This document shows positions 32,640-41,247 of a stretch of DNA of 64,000 nucleotides, one piece after another. Source of the stretch: a beta proteobacterium L13 (GTDB lineage: Bacteria > Pseudomonadota > Gammaproteobacteria > Burkholderiales > Chromobacteriaceae); contig AMYZ01000016.1 of NCBI GenBank assembly GCA_000335715.1, positions 27,642 to 91,641 on the forward strand, given 5' to 3'. The number at the start of each line of letters is the position of its first letter. Position 1 is the first letter of the stretch. The notes below the pieces were generated by a model. It was not told where the DNA came from, did not search any database, and was given only the letters and a program-made list of their open reading frames with translations. Both the position numbers and the translations under genes were made by a program.

Positions 32640-32954
32640 CTAGCGGTATACGGTAGATATCTTCTGCTGCTGGCGTAAACTCTGCAGCATCTCGGAAAGC
32701 TCGTGATGACGGCTGGCAACCAGCTTTTCCATCTGTTGATTTTGCTGCAGGGTTTCTATCAATATGGCACGTGTTTGCTCATCCAGCGCGTCGACTTGCA
32801 AGCTTTCACGAAGACGGGCAAAGCATGGGTCGCGTTGCTCATCCAGCAACAACCAAGCCTCCCAGTCTTCGCGCTGTGCCACCGCCAGCATCTGAGCAGT
32901 GAGCTCTGAATAACGCGACAATATTGCAGTATCCCAGCCAGCCATCTCAGACAT
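32640..32954 (-). CDS. fliT: Flagellar protein FliT
   Basis: FliT is an export chaperone for the filament cap FliD. The 104-residue product is all-helical with low complexity: WDTAILSRYSELTAQMLAVAQREDWEAWLLLDEQRD at the start and a C-terminal helix MEKLVASRHHELSEMLQSLRQQQKI. Residue conservation is weak, and the assignment relies on size, helicity and the fliD-fliS-fliT order. The ATG at 32954 gives an 8-bp overlap with fliS. A TTG at 32960 would add two residues. Confidence 0.78.
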   Translation of the reverse strand: MSEMAGWDTAILSRYSELTAQMLAVAQREDWEAWLLLDEQRDPCFARLRESLQVDALDEQTRAILIETLQQNQQMEKLVASRHHELSEMLQSLRQQQKISTVYR

Positions 32955-33369
32955 GCCCAACCCGGTGCCCAGCCCCCTGCATCTTGTCCAGCTGTTTCCA
33001 GGCGCCTAGCAGATCTTCAAGCAACAAAATCACTTCATCCAGTATTTCTGCATCATTTTTCAGGTTGGCGACGCCGAGGCGGTGCTTCATATAGAGGTAT
33101 AACTCGCGTAGATTGGAAGTTACCTCACCGCCTTTTTCGAGATTAAGCACCGTATCCAGACCGTTGATGATATCCAGGCCTTTACCGATGAGTTTGCCTT
33201 TTGCAATGTAGTTGTTACGCGCAATCTCGCCCTGAGCCTTGCGCAGAGCCGAAATGGCACCTTCGTACAACATCACGATCAAACCGACAGGGCTAGCCCC
33301 ATACACGGAGGCCTCGAGAGCATCCGATTGGTACGCCTTGTTCAATTGCTGCAATGCCAGTCGATTCAT
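32947..33369 (-). CDS. fliS: Flagellar export chaperone FliS
   Basis: FliS binds the C-terminus of flagellin in the cytoplasm and delivers it to the export gate. The 140-residue protein is helical and matches the family: LNKAYQSDALEASVYGASPVGLIVMLYEGAISALRKAQGEI, KGKLIGKGLDIINGLDTVLNLEKGGEVTSNLRELYLYMKHRL, and a C-terminal LLEDLLGAWKQL. The Leu/Tyr-rich ASPVGLIVMLYEG motif is diagnostic. It sits 30 bases after fliD and overlaps fliT by 8 bp. Confidence 0.95.
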   Translation of the reverse strand: MNRLALQQLNKAYQSDALEASVYGASPVGLIVMLYEGAISALRKAQGEIARNNYIAKGKLIGKGLDIINGLDTVLNLEKGGEVTSNLRELYLYMKHRLGVANLKNDAEILDEVILLLEDLLGAWKQLDKMQGAGHRVGHV

Positions 33370-33399
33370 TTATTATCACCCTACCGTATCTTATTAAAA

Positions 33400-34803
33400 T
33401 CAACGAAGCATTGAGGCCATATAGTTGCTTTGGTTCTTCATCTTGGCCAAAGCTGCATCCAGTGCGGAAAACTGCGTCAGATAACGCTTCTGCATCATGT
33501 CCAGGCGTGCCTGAATCTGGTCTTGCTTCTGCTTTTCGTACGTTACTTGTTGATTCAGGCTGTCGGTACGGACCTGCACCATGCCATCCGGGCCCATCAT
33601 TTTATTGATTTTGGCATTCAGACGATCCGCATAACCGTCCGTATTGCTATTGCTGAACAACTTGTACACAGCAGCGCTATCCCTGTTTAGTGCTTTCTTG
33701 AACTCTTCACTATCCAGCTTGAGCGCGCCATCTTTTTGTATAGAAATGCCTGCTTGGGACAAGAACCCAAGGCCTGACTCCAGTGAGACGCCAGCAATAC
33801 CTATAGATAACTCAGACGTTATATCCTGCATCATCATGCGGGCACCATTATCAAGACGAACCGCAGTGCCGATTACTTTACCATCGGCATCGGTGACCTG
33901 ATTGCTGCCCTGCTTGTACATGCTATCGACTTGGGTTTTGATCTTGTTGAAACCGTCGACGAATGCCTGCACATTCTTGATGACTGCATCATCATCACGA
34001 GTCACGGTCACCGTGGCGGTGCCGGTCTTGTACAGGTTCAACTCCAGGCCGGTCAATGCCTCGGTTACCTTGTTGGAGGAAGCGGTAATAGCCACCCCGT
34101 TGACCGTAAACTGCGCATCACTCGGCGCAGAGGTGCGCTTGGCCAGGTTGGCCGCATTAGTACTGCCGCGATCAAAATCCAGGAATCCCAGGCCTAAAGC
34201 AGCACCACCCGTCACAGAGAAGGCACCGTCATTCCCTGCCTTTTTACTGCTCAAAGCCAGCTTGTAGCCATCGGCACCGCTATTGACGACCGAAGCCGTC
34301 ACATCACCGCCTTTGGCATTGATGGCATCGCTAATCGATTGCAGCGAAGCATTAGCACCGATCGTGACATTAAGTGTCGTGCCAGACCCGAATGCAATAC
34401 TCAGATCACCACCGGTGGTATTACCCAAATCTTGGGTATTAGACGTGATCTTGCCAGTGCTACCGTTGTAGCTAGTCAGCGCCAGCGTTTGCGCCGCTGC
34501 CAGCGAAGTGACATTGACCACATAGGTACCTGCAGCTGCGGTAGCGCCCGCCGTACCTTTCACTGTGCTGGCATCGCTGCTGTCAGTTTTACTGGCATTC
34601 AGGGCGGAACCAGAAATCAAGCCACGCAGCGACGTCTGAAATTCGGACAGCGTAGACTTTAACTTGCCTAACGAGGATATCTGGTTGTTGTAAGCACTGA
34701 TGCGGTTCTTGCTCGACGTCATGGGCGCCTGTTCCAGCGAAATCAGCTGGGATACCAGGCCCTGTACGTCAAAGTTGCTACCGGCGGTGGTGATTGCGGC
34801 CAT
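33400..34803 (-). CDS. fliD: Flagellar filament cap protein FliD (hook-associated protein 2)
   Basis: FliD forms the cap under which flagellin polymerises and may contribute to adhesion. The 467-residue protein begins with the conserved NFDVQGLVSQLISLEQAPM and a coiled region (RISAYNNQISSLGKLKSTLSEF). The middle is Ala/Thr/Gly-rich and variable. GLELNLYKTGTATVTVTRDDD lies near residue 250. The C-terminus returns to a helix (QQVTYEKQKQDQIQARLDMMQKRYLTQFSALDAALAKMKNQSNYM), which matches FliD well. It precedes fliS and follows flaG by 15 bases. Confidence 0.95.
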   Translation of the reverse strand: MAAITTAGSNFDVQGLVSQLISLEQAPMTSSKNRISAYNNQISSLGKLKSTLSEFQTSLRGLISGSALNASKTDSSDASTVKGTAGATAAAGTYVVNVTSLAAAQTLALTSYNGSTGKITSNTQDLGNTTGGDLSIAFGSGTTLNVTIGANASLQSISDAINAKGGDVTASVVNSGADGYKLALSSKKAGNDGAFSVTGGAALGLGFLDFDRGSTNAANLAKRTSAPSDAQFTVNGVAITASSNKVTEALTGLELNLYKTGTATVTVTRDDDAVIKNVQAFVDGFNKIKTQVDSMYKQGSNQVTDADGKVIGTAVRLDNGARMMMQDITSELSIGIAGVSLESGLGFLSQAGISIQKDGALKLDSEEFKKALNRDSAAVYKLFSNSNTDGYADRLNAKINKMMGPDGMVQVRTDSLNQQVTYEKQKQDQIQARLDMMQKRYLTQFSALDAALAKMKNQSNYMASMLR

Positions 34804-34818
34804 GATCTACTCCCGAGG

Positions 34819-35241
34819 CTATGCCTCGTCGTGCAGCAAGATACTGCGAAAATCCTCTATGGCCTTCGCAATACGAATAACTTCAGGTGAAGGAATCTGT
34901 CTGATAACTTCCTTGCTGCTTCTGTCTACTACCTTGACAATCTGCATTTGGGTATCGTCGTCTACCGAAAACTGCAGATCACCTTTATAAAGTTTTACCG
35001 TGTCGTTCAGCTTTTTGATGGCATCGGCCAAATCTGACTGACTGAACGCCTGCTGGTCAGCTTTGCTTTTCGCCTGCTCTTTTGCTTCCGCTTCTTTAAC
35101 ACCGCTGACTGCCTTAAGCGTTTCAGGCGTAACAGTGGCCGCAACTTCCCCATCACTAGAGAGTTGTTGCGGTAACTCTACCTGTTGCTTGGCAGTGAGG
35201 CCCAGAGGTTGAAAACCGCCGGTTACTGATCCAATTTGCAT
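34819..35241 (-). CDS. flaG: FlaG family flagellar protein
   Basis: A 140-residue FlaG homologue. The N-terminal half is variable and rich in Glu, Ala, Lys and Gln. The conserved C-terminal part is KLNDTVKLYKGDLQFSVDDDTQMQIVKVVDRSSKEVIRQIPSPEVIRIAKAIEDF, the family signature. FlaG affects filament length in some bacteria; its mechanism is unsettled. It lies 74 bases downstream of the first flagellin gene, past a hairpin (35256-35299), and 15 bases before fliD. Confidence 0.92.
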   Translation of the reverse strand: MQIGSVTGGFQPLGLTAKQQVELPQQLSSDGEVAATVTPETLKAVSGVKEAEAKEQAKSKADQQAFSQSDLADAIKKLNDTVKLYKGDLQFSVDDDTQMQIVKVVDRSSKEVIRQIPSPEVIRIAKAIEDFRSILLHDEA

Positions 35242-35255
35242 GACAAGTACCTCGT

Positions 35256-35299
35256 AAAAAGGACTCCCTCCTACAGCATAATCCAGACTATAGGAGGGA
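35256..35299 (-). terminator. Stem-loop with T run between fliC and flaG
   Basis: TCCCTCCTA and TAGGAGGGA pair around a 17-nt loop. On the minus strand the stem is followed closely by GTCCTTTTT. It would partly terminate the abundant flagellin transcript while allowing some readthrough into flaG-fliDST. Confidence 0.6.
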
Positions 35300-35315
35300 A
35301 ACCACTTTTCTCACC

Positions 35316-36155
35316 TTAGCGCAACAGGGACAAAGCAGCCTGCGGCACGGTGTTGGCCTGACCCAGAATTGCCGTACCAGCCTGTTGCAGGATCTGGTTA
35401 CGAGTCAGCTGGGCAGTCTCAGATGCAAAGTCGGTATCAATGATACGGCTCTTCGATGCACTGAGGTTCTCTACGTAGTTTTGTGTATTGGCAATCACAG
35501 CCTCAAAACGGTTCTGAATCGAACCAAATGTGGCGCGAGTGTTGGTTACCGTCGAAATGGCGTTATCCAGGGCCGAAATGGCTGCCGAAGCTGCAGCAGA
35601 AGTCGTAACCGAGATGGTACCAGTGGCAGTCAGGTCAGAGCTGAAGCCCTTGATACTGGACATTTCAACGCCGGTTGTGGTGACTTGGTTGTTAGTTGTA
35701 CCGGAAGCGCCTACCTGGAAGGTAATGCTGGAACCACCGGACAACAGCGCAGTACCGTTGAAGTTGGTGGTGGTAATGATACGGGAAACTTCCTGGGTAA
35801 GCTGGTCAACCTCTTTCTGCAGCTGGGAGCGGTTGTCGTTCGAAATGGAACCGTTGGCCGCCTGCACTGCAATTTCGCGAATCCGCTGCAGGTTGTTGCC
35901 AACCTGACCCAGCGCGCCTTCAGCCGTTTGAGCTACCGAAATACCGTCGTAGGCATTACGGATACCTTGGCTGTTACCACGAATCTGCGAGGCCAAGCCT
36001 TCGGAAACCGCCAAACCAGCCGCGTCATCCTTGGCAGAGTTTACGCGCAAGCCGGAAGACAGCTTTTGCAGGGAAGAAGCCAGTGCCGAGTTGGACTGGT
36101 TCAAATTGCGCTGCGCATTAAGCGAGGCAATGTTGCTGTTTACAATGATAGGCAT
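35316..36155 (-). CDS. fliC: Flagellin (copy 1)
   Basis: Flagellin is the filament subunit. The 279-residue product is short, with conserved D0/D1 ends and only a small variable centre. The N-terminus IVNSNIASLNAQRNLNQS and SSGLRVNSAKDDAAGLAVSEGL are diagnostic. The C-terminus has RIDTDFASE-type residues (SRIIDTDFASETAQLTRNQIL) and ends QAALSLLR. The central part is Thr/Ser/Ala-rich, with possible glycosylation sites. It is highly similar to copy 2 upstream; the differences are scattered. A sigma-28-like promoter lies at 36231-36257. Confidence 0.97.
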   Translation of the reverse strand: MPIIVNSNIASLNAQRNLNQSNSALASSLQKLSSGLRVNSAKDDAAGLAVSEGLASQIRGNSQGIRNAYDGISVAQTAEGALGQVGNNLQRIREIAVQAANGSISNDNRSQLQKEVDQLTQEVSRIITTTNFNGTALLSGGSSITFQVGASGTTNNQVTTTGVEMSSIKGFSSDLTATGTISVTTSAAASAAISALDNAISTVTNTRATFGSIQNRFEAVIANTQNYVENLSASKSRIIDTDFASETAQLTRNQILQQAGTAILGQANTVPQAALSLLR

Positions 36156-36230
36156 TTTTAAACTCCGTTATTATGGCGACTTGGTTCGGAAGCGAGCTCC
36201 CCGGGTTTTGATACCAATCGCTCTAACGCT

Positions 36231-36257
36231 CTATCGTCAGTTCTTTAGGACTCTTGA
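36231..36257 (-). promoter_or_regulatory. Candidate sigma-28 (FliA) promoter of flagellin copy 1
   Basis: On the minus strand TCAAGAGT, 11 bases, then GACGATAG match the FliA consensus TAAAGTTT-N11-GCCGATAA at 5/8 and 6/8 with exact spacing. It lies 76 bases upstream of the copy 1 start, downstream of the terminator that ends copy 2. Confidence 0.55.
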
Positions 36258-36290
36258 GCCCTTTTTTTAAAAACTTCAAAAAAAATCCCA

Positions 36291-36319
36291 AAAAAAATCC
36301 CTGGCTTTGCAGCCAGGGA
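36291..36319 (-). terminator. Terminator after flagellin copy 2
   Basis: TCCCTGGCT and AGCCAGGGA pair around GCAA (minus strand), followed by a run of T residues. It is 44 bases past the stop of copy 2, so the two flagellin genes are transcribed separately. Confidence 0.88.
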
Positions 36320-36362
36320 CACAGGTACCAAATCAGGTGATGTATATCGTTGTCGAACTACC

Positions 36363-37205
36363 TTAGCCACGCAGCAGGGAGAGTGCTGCCTGCGGTACCT
36401 GGTTAGCCTGCCCCAGGATGGATGTACCAGCCTGTTGCAGAATCTGGTTACGGGTCAACTGAGCAGTCTCGGCGGCAAAGTCGGTATCCATGATACGGCT
36501 CTTGGATGCGCTGAGGTTCTCAGTAAAGTTTTGCATGTTGGCAATAACTGCCTCAAAGCGGTTCTGGATCGCACCAAACGTTGCACGAGTGTTAGTTACC
36601 GTCGAGATCGCGGTATCCAGTGCCGAGATTGCAGCAGACGCAGCAGCAGAAGTAGTAACCGATACGGTGCCCGTTGCAGTCAGGTCAGAGCTGAAGCCCT
36701 TGATACTGGACATTTCAACGCCGGTAGTCACAACCTGGTTATTTGCCGTACCCGACGCACCTACCTGGAAGGTAAGGCTAGAACCACCAGACAGCAGACC
36801 AGTGCCGTTAAAGTTAGTGGTAGTAATGATGCGGGATACTTCTTGCGTCAGCTGGTCAACTTCTTTTTGCAGCTGCGAGCGGTTGTCGTTCGAAATGGAG
36901 CCGTTGGATGCCTGCACCGCAATTTCACGGATACGCTGCAGGTTGTTACCGACTTGACCCAAGGCACCTTCAGCCGTTTGAGCTACCGAAATGCCATCGT
37001 AAGCATTGCGTACACCCTGGTTGTTACCACGAATCTGGGAAGTCAGACCTTCCGCTACTGCCAAACCGGCCGCATCATCTTTGGCACTGTTTACGCGCAG
37101 GCCAGAGGAAAGTTTTTGCAGCGAACTGGCCAAAGCAGTATTGGACATGTTCAGGTTACGCTGGGCATTCAGGGAAGCAATGTTGCTATTAACGATGATT
37201 GGCAT
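36363..37205 (-). CDS. fliC: Flagellin (copy 2)
   Basis: A 280-residue flagellin paralogue, about nine-tenths identical to copy 1 by eye, with the same D0/D1 termini and a C-terminal extra Gly (SLLRG). Differences include NLNMSNTAL for NLNQSNSAL, AVAEGLTSQIRGNNQGV for AVSEGLASQIRGNSQGI, and small changes around residues 150-160. It has a near-perfect sigma-28 promoter, so it may be the major subunit. The filament may be built from both. The large glycosyltransferase gene next door suggests that flagellin is glycosylated. Confidence 0.97.
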   Translation of the reverse strand: MPIIVNSNIASLNAQRNLNMSNTALASSLQKLSSGLRVNSAKDDAAGLAVAEGLTSQIRGNNQGVRNAYDGISVAQTAEGALGQVGNNLQRIREIAVQASNGSISNDNRSQLQKEVDQLTQEVSRIITTTNFNGTGLLSGGSSLTFQVGASGTANNQVVTTGVEMSSIKGFSSDLTATGTVSVTTSAAASAAISALDTAISTVTNTRATFGAIQNRFEAVIANMQNFTENLSASKSRIMDTDFAAETAQLTRNQILQQAGTSILGQANQVPQAALSLLRG

Positions 37206-37281
37206 TTTGGCACCTCACTCAATCTTGGGTTAGTCGTGATGCTTGGTCTTAGTGACTCTGTTGCATCCTGCTTATGCCTGT

Positions 37282-37308
37282 ATATCGCCCAGCGCAAACC
37301 AAACTTTA
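37282..37308 (-). promoter_or_regulatory. Sigma-28 (FliA) promoter of flagellin copy 2
   Basis: On the minus strand TAAAGTTT (37308-37301), 11 bases, then GGCGATAT (37289-37282) match the FliA consensus at 8/8 and 6/8 with exact spacing. It lies in the 109-bp gap after the glycosyltransferase gene, 77 bases upstream of the flagellin ATG. Confidence 0.85.
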
Positions 37309-37314
37309 GTTTTT

Positions 37315-40300
37315 TTATGTCAGTGCTGCGTACCAGTCCTGAGGATGCTCTTCCAGCCAGTAATGCTTATCCACCCAAGCGCGCAGTTTGTCCCCCTCTG
37401 CCCATGCCTGCTCGGGGTTGGCCAACCTTACACGGATCTCGCGCAGCCACTGCTCCTTGGAGCCGTCAACGCGGCAAACTGGCGGGTCGTTAGTACGGAA
37501 GGGGTAAACATCCGAACAGATAACCGACCACCCCATTGCACCGTACTCCAATAGACGCAAATTACTCTTGGCTTCATTGAAGGCATTATCTTCAAGGGGT
37601 GCTAAAGCAATATCCAGCTGTAGCGTCGCAACCTTGGCCGGGTACTCAGAGAATGATACCGAGCCGTGCTTCTCCTTGATGAACTCGTCCACACCTTCAG
37701 GCCACATGCCCATGAAGACCCAGTCCACCTCCTGTGCGGTTTCCTTCACCACTTCAGCAATCAGCTCAAGGTCGCCCTGGTGCTGCTGTGCACCAACCCA
37801 ACCCACCCGCAGCTTCCTGCCCGCCACTGGCTGACGCGGTTTTTGCAAGTAGCCCCAGTCTTCTTTGCGCAGGCGGTTAGGCACCACCACGATGTCATCG
37901 ATCATGTCGGCAAATGCATCCACAAGCGGCTGGGTGCTGACAAGCAGGCGGTCGGCATAGCGCAGTGCCTTGCGCAACCGGGACCTAGCATCACGGAAGT
38001 AGCGCTGGTGGTAGACATATACCCCGCTCTTCTCCGGTACTGCACCCAGCAAATCATCCAGGCCAACGATCACTTTCAGTTCTGGCAGATACTTCTTATA
38101 CATTTCCAGATACAACAAGTGGATGTCAGTAATGGGGTTCTGCACCATCAACGTCTGACAACCTATTTTGCGAACCTCAAGCAAAGTCGGCAGGCGTACG
38201 CCATCGGACAGCCCGATAGGAATCACGGCAGTATGCATCAACCCGAGTTGACGCAATAATCGCAAGGGCTGCTCAACACGATACTCACCACTACCCCCAC
38301 TCAAGCGGCCGGACAGAATAGTCGGCAAATGGCTTAATAGCGGGTCCCATGGCACAGGCAGGCTGCTGACGCGATGGGCCGTATTGGTCAAATCAAGATT
38401 GCGGTTAAAAGTAGGAATCACTGTCAGGCGGTCGAGCCAGCTACGCAGCATATACTCGCGCTCGCCACTGGCCCGAATCAAACCATTCAAATGACGCTTC
38501 AGATCGTCCAGTGTTGCCGCTTTCAAGCTGGCAGAACCATGGTGCATCATGCTGGCAAATGGCTGGTACAGGCAGCGATAGCCAGCGCTCATCGCACGCA
38601 AGCAAAAATCCACATCATTATAAAGTACGGCAAGATCCTGCTCGTTATAACCCGACAGCACCTGGTAGGCTTCTTTCCGTATCAGCATGCAAGCCGCTGT
38701 GACAATAGTAGATTGCATACTCCAGATACGATTCATGTAGCCAGCAGCATTGCCTTCGTGATGAATGAACTGGTGTTCTGCAATGACTTCAGGCCCAGCA
38801 GAACCGCCAATCATTACACCAGCATGCTGAATGGTTCCATGTTCCGGGAATAGCAGCCTTGCACCTACAACACCCACACCTGGCTGAGAAATCAGCGCTA
38901 CCATACGTTCCAGCCACATTGGCTGAATTACCTCGGTATCGTTGTTCAGCAGCAATACCAGATTACCCCGTGCGTGCGCGACGCCCAGATTGACCTGCGC
39001 TGAAAAATTGAACCCTTCACGATAATAAAGCAGCTGCAAACGATCACCAAGACGCTGCTGCAACTGACCATAGTATTTTAAAATATCCGGATCATGACTG
39101 TCGTTATCAACAATAATGACTTCATATGCCGGATAGTCAGTCTTTGTCAGCAATGACTCTATGCACGGCTGTAGAAATTCAATCTTATCCTTATTAGGGA
39201 TAATAATAGAAACCAGCGGATGAGATTCGCATGCAAAATCAATATGGAAGACCTCATCATGTAATGAGCTTCCAATCGTGACATCTAATCCTGCCTGGGA
39301 AAAATGCTGCTCTAGCGCAACACGGCGTGCTGCGTAAGCCAAATGCTTCTGGTCCACTGTCCGATCAGGCAAATGAAGCAAAGGCTCAGCCAAATGACCG
39401 ATGATATCGTCACCGCATTGGCTACTGATACGCAGCAGTAAATCAAAAAATTCTGCTTCAGGATAGGGCTGTAAACCGCCAGTTTGATGCAGGGCATCAC
39501 GACTAACAAATACTGCGGCCCCGATATAATCGTATGAGTACAGATAATAACGGTCAAAATCTGGTTTGAACTGCGGGCGCAAGGGCATCAGATCAAAGCC
39601 GACGTAATCATGATCTGTATAAAGCACTTGCCATGCAGGATGCAGATCAAAGTAATCCTCAACCATTAGCAAAGCATGTGGCTCAATCAGAAAACCTATC
39701 GGCAGCAAAGCGAAGTAATCGGCATCCGAGTTGGCCGCAAGATAGTTAAACCCCTCACACAGTGCGACATCATCCTCAAGAGATGGTACCTGAATCCAGG
39801 CTAGATTGGGGTGATGACTAAATGCATCGTCAACAGAAGGTTGATCCGCAATTACAACCAGGCGCCAGCTAGGTACCAGCAAGCGCTGCAAACTGTCGAG
39901 TGTCTGGGCCAATAAAGACTGCTCACCCTCTTTCAAACGTACAACCAGATCAAATTTCTTCGCGCTACCTCGCTTTTGATAGCGCAGAGCAAAGCCATCT
40001 GTCTCTGCTTCGGAAATGGCATGGCGGTCTAGCCATTGCTGATAGCTACCCTGGCGAATCGGCGTTTCTTTTTTGGCTTTCTGCTCTTCTTTGGCGATTA
40101 CATCATCCAACTCGATTTTGTAACTGGCCTGCAGTACATCGACCTCATCCACAGGAAGAATGGTTGAGCCTAGCACCCTGGCTGCATGCTCGAGAATTGC
40201 GCGCAAAGTGTTTAATTGGCGCTTTTCAGCATAATGCAGCAACAGTAAAGCGACATCATCACCTTCATACACAGTGAATGGTGTATACACCGTACGTTTG

Positions 40301-41244
40301 AGACCCAATACAAAAGCCAGATCAAACCAGCGATTCAGCGAGGCTTCATCGGTTGGCAAGCCGTGGCTTTGCAGGAATACCTGCCCCTGCTCACCAGTCA
40401 ACCAGTTCAATGCCAGGCGGAATGATGTTCTGCCAGTCATCCAGTTAAACGTAAGCAAAGACATAAACACGCAGTCAGGATGCGGATCTTTCGCCTCTCG
40501 CACATACCAGACACGCTCTAGTGGCTCCTCGATATAGGCTGTCGAGTTCGCAACATGCTGGCCGGTAAGCTGATTGCCATGCTGTCGCCATACGCCACCA
40601 CTCTTGGCTACATAATAAGCTGGGCCATACTTGTCCTCGCAGGCTTTAAACAGGGTCAGTTCACCAACCTGCATCAGTGGCGCTTTTTCCAGCTCATCCA
40701 GTGCAATATCGAGGCATTGCCGGCGGAACACCGCAAGATGCAAAGGGATAAAGTTACCCAGATTCAGATAAAGCGATAAGCGGCAAAGCCCTGAGAAATC
40801 AGGTGAAAATGGCGTAGTGCGCGGTACAGCAAACTCACTGCGTTCCTCATAATAATAATCCCACCCCTGAGCCACGTAAGGAATGGAAGGATGTTTGTCG
40901 AATGCGGCCAACGCAGTTTCAACAAACTCTGGCTTGAGAAAATCATCCGCTTGCAGCGTCGCCACAAACTCGGACTGAATATCCCGAAAGCCTGAAACAA
41001 TATTGCGCTTATGGCCAATATTCTCAGGGCGCCGGAAGAAAGAAATGCGATCATCCGCAAGAAAAGGCTGAACAACCTGTTCAGTTTTGTCAGTGGATCC
41101 GTTATCCAGAATGACCAAATTCCAATCGGAACTTGTCTGCTTTATCACCGACTCGATAGCCTGATCGATAAAATGACCATAATTATAACTTGTAATAAAA
41201 ATGGTCAAACGGTTTTTTAATTTTTTGATATGAAGATCAACCAT
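37315..41244 (-). CDS. Multidomain glycosyltransferase, likely flagellin glycosylation
   Basis: A 1309-residue protein with at least three parts. Residues about 10-250 are a GT2 domain (LTIFITSYNYGHFIDQAI, then TLQADDFLKPEF). A middle section (about 410-650) looks like a degenerate GT2-like fold. Residues about 690-950 are a second full GT2 (LVSIIIPNKDKIEFLQPC, LLLLNNDTEVIQPMWLERM, VLYNDVDFCLRAM). Residues about 980-1300 resemble a GT-B-type domain (LRVGWVGAQQHQGDLELI, SNLRLLEYGAMGWSVI). Adjacent flagellin genes and CDP-sugar genes suggest it builds a flagellin glycan. Base composition is visibly lower in GC than its neighbours. Confidence 0.85.
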   Translation of the reverse strand: MVDLHIKKLKNRLTIFITSYNYGHFIDQAIESVIKQTSSDWNLVILDNGSTDKTEQVVQPFLADDRISFFRRPENIGHKRNIVSGFRDIQSEFVATLQADDFLKPEFVETALAAFDKHPSIPYVAQGWDYYYEERSEFAVPRTTPFSPDFSGLCRLSLYLNLGNFIPLHLAVFRRQCLDIALDELEKAPLMQVGELTLFKACEDKYGPAYYVAKSGGVWRQHGNQLTGQHVANSTAYIEEPLERVWYVREAKDPHPDCVFMSLLTFNWMTGRTSFRLALNWLTGEQGQVFLQSHGLPTDEASLNRWFDLAFVLGLKRTVYTPFTVYEGDDVALLLLHYAEKRQLNTLRAILEHAARVLGSTILPVDEVDVLQASYKIELDDVIAKEEQKAKKETPIRQGSYQQWLDRHAISEAETDGFALRYQKRGSAKKFDLVVRLKEGEQSLLAQTLDSLQRLLVPSWRLVVIADQPSVDDAFSHHPNLAWIQVPSLEDDVALCEGFNYLAANSDADYFALLPIGFLIEPHALLMVEDYFDLHPAWQVLYTDHDYVGFDLMPLRPQFKPDFDRYYLYSYDYIGAAVFVSRDALHQTGGLQPYPEAEFFDLLLRISSQCGDDIIGHLAEPLLHLPDRTVDQKHLAYAARRVALEQHFSQAGLDVTIGSSLHDEVFHIDFACESHPLVSIIIPNKDKIEFLQPCIESLLTKTDYPAYEVIIVDNDSHDPDILKYYGQLQQRLGDRLQLLYYREGFNFSAQVNLGVAHARGNLVLLLNNDTEVIQPMWLERMVALISQPGVGVVGARLLFPEHGTIQHAGVMIGGSAGPEVIAEHQFIHHEGNAAGYMNRIWSMQSTIVTAACMLIRKEAYQVLSGYNEQDLAVLYNDVDFCLRAMSAGYRCLYQPFASMMHHGSASLKAATLDDLKRHLNGLIRASGEREYMLRSWLDRLTVIPTFNRNLDLTNTAHRVSSLPVPWDPLLSHLPTILSGRLSGGSGEYRVEQPLRLLRQLGLMHTAVIPIGLSDGVRLPTLLEVRKIGCQTLMVQNPITDIHLLYLEMYKKYLPELKVIVGLDDLLGAVPEKSGVYVYHQRYFRDARSRLRKALRYADRLLVSTQPLVDAFADMIDDIVVVPNRLRKEDWGYLQKPRQPVAGRKLRVGWVGAQQHQGDLELIAEVVKETAQEVDWVFMGMWPEGVDEFIKEKHGSVSFSEYPAKVATLQLDIALAPLEDNAFNEAKSNLRLLEYGAMGWSVICSDVYPFRTNDPPVCRVDGSKEQWLREIRVRLANPEQAWAEGDKLRAWVDKHYWLEEHPQDWYAALT

Positions 41245-41247
41245 GAA

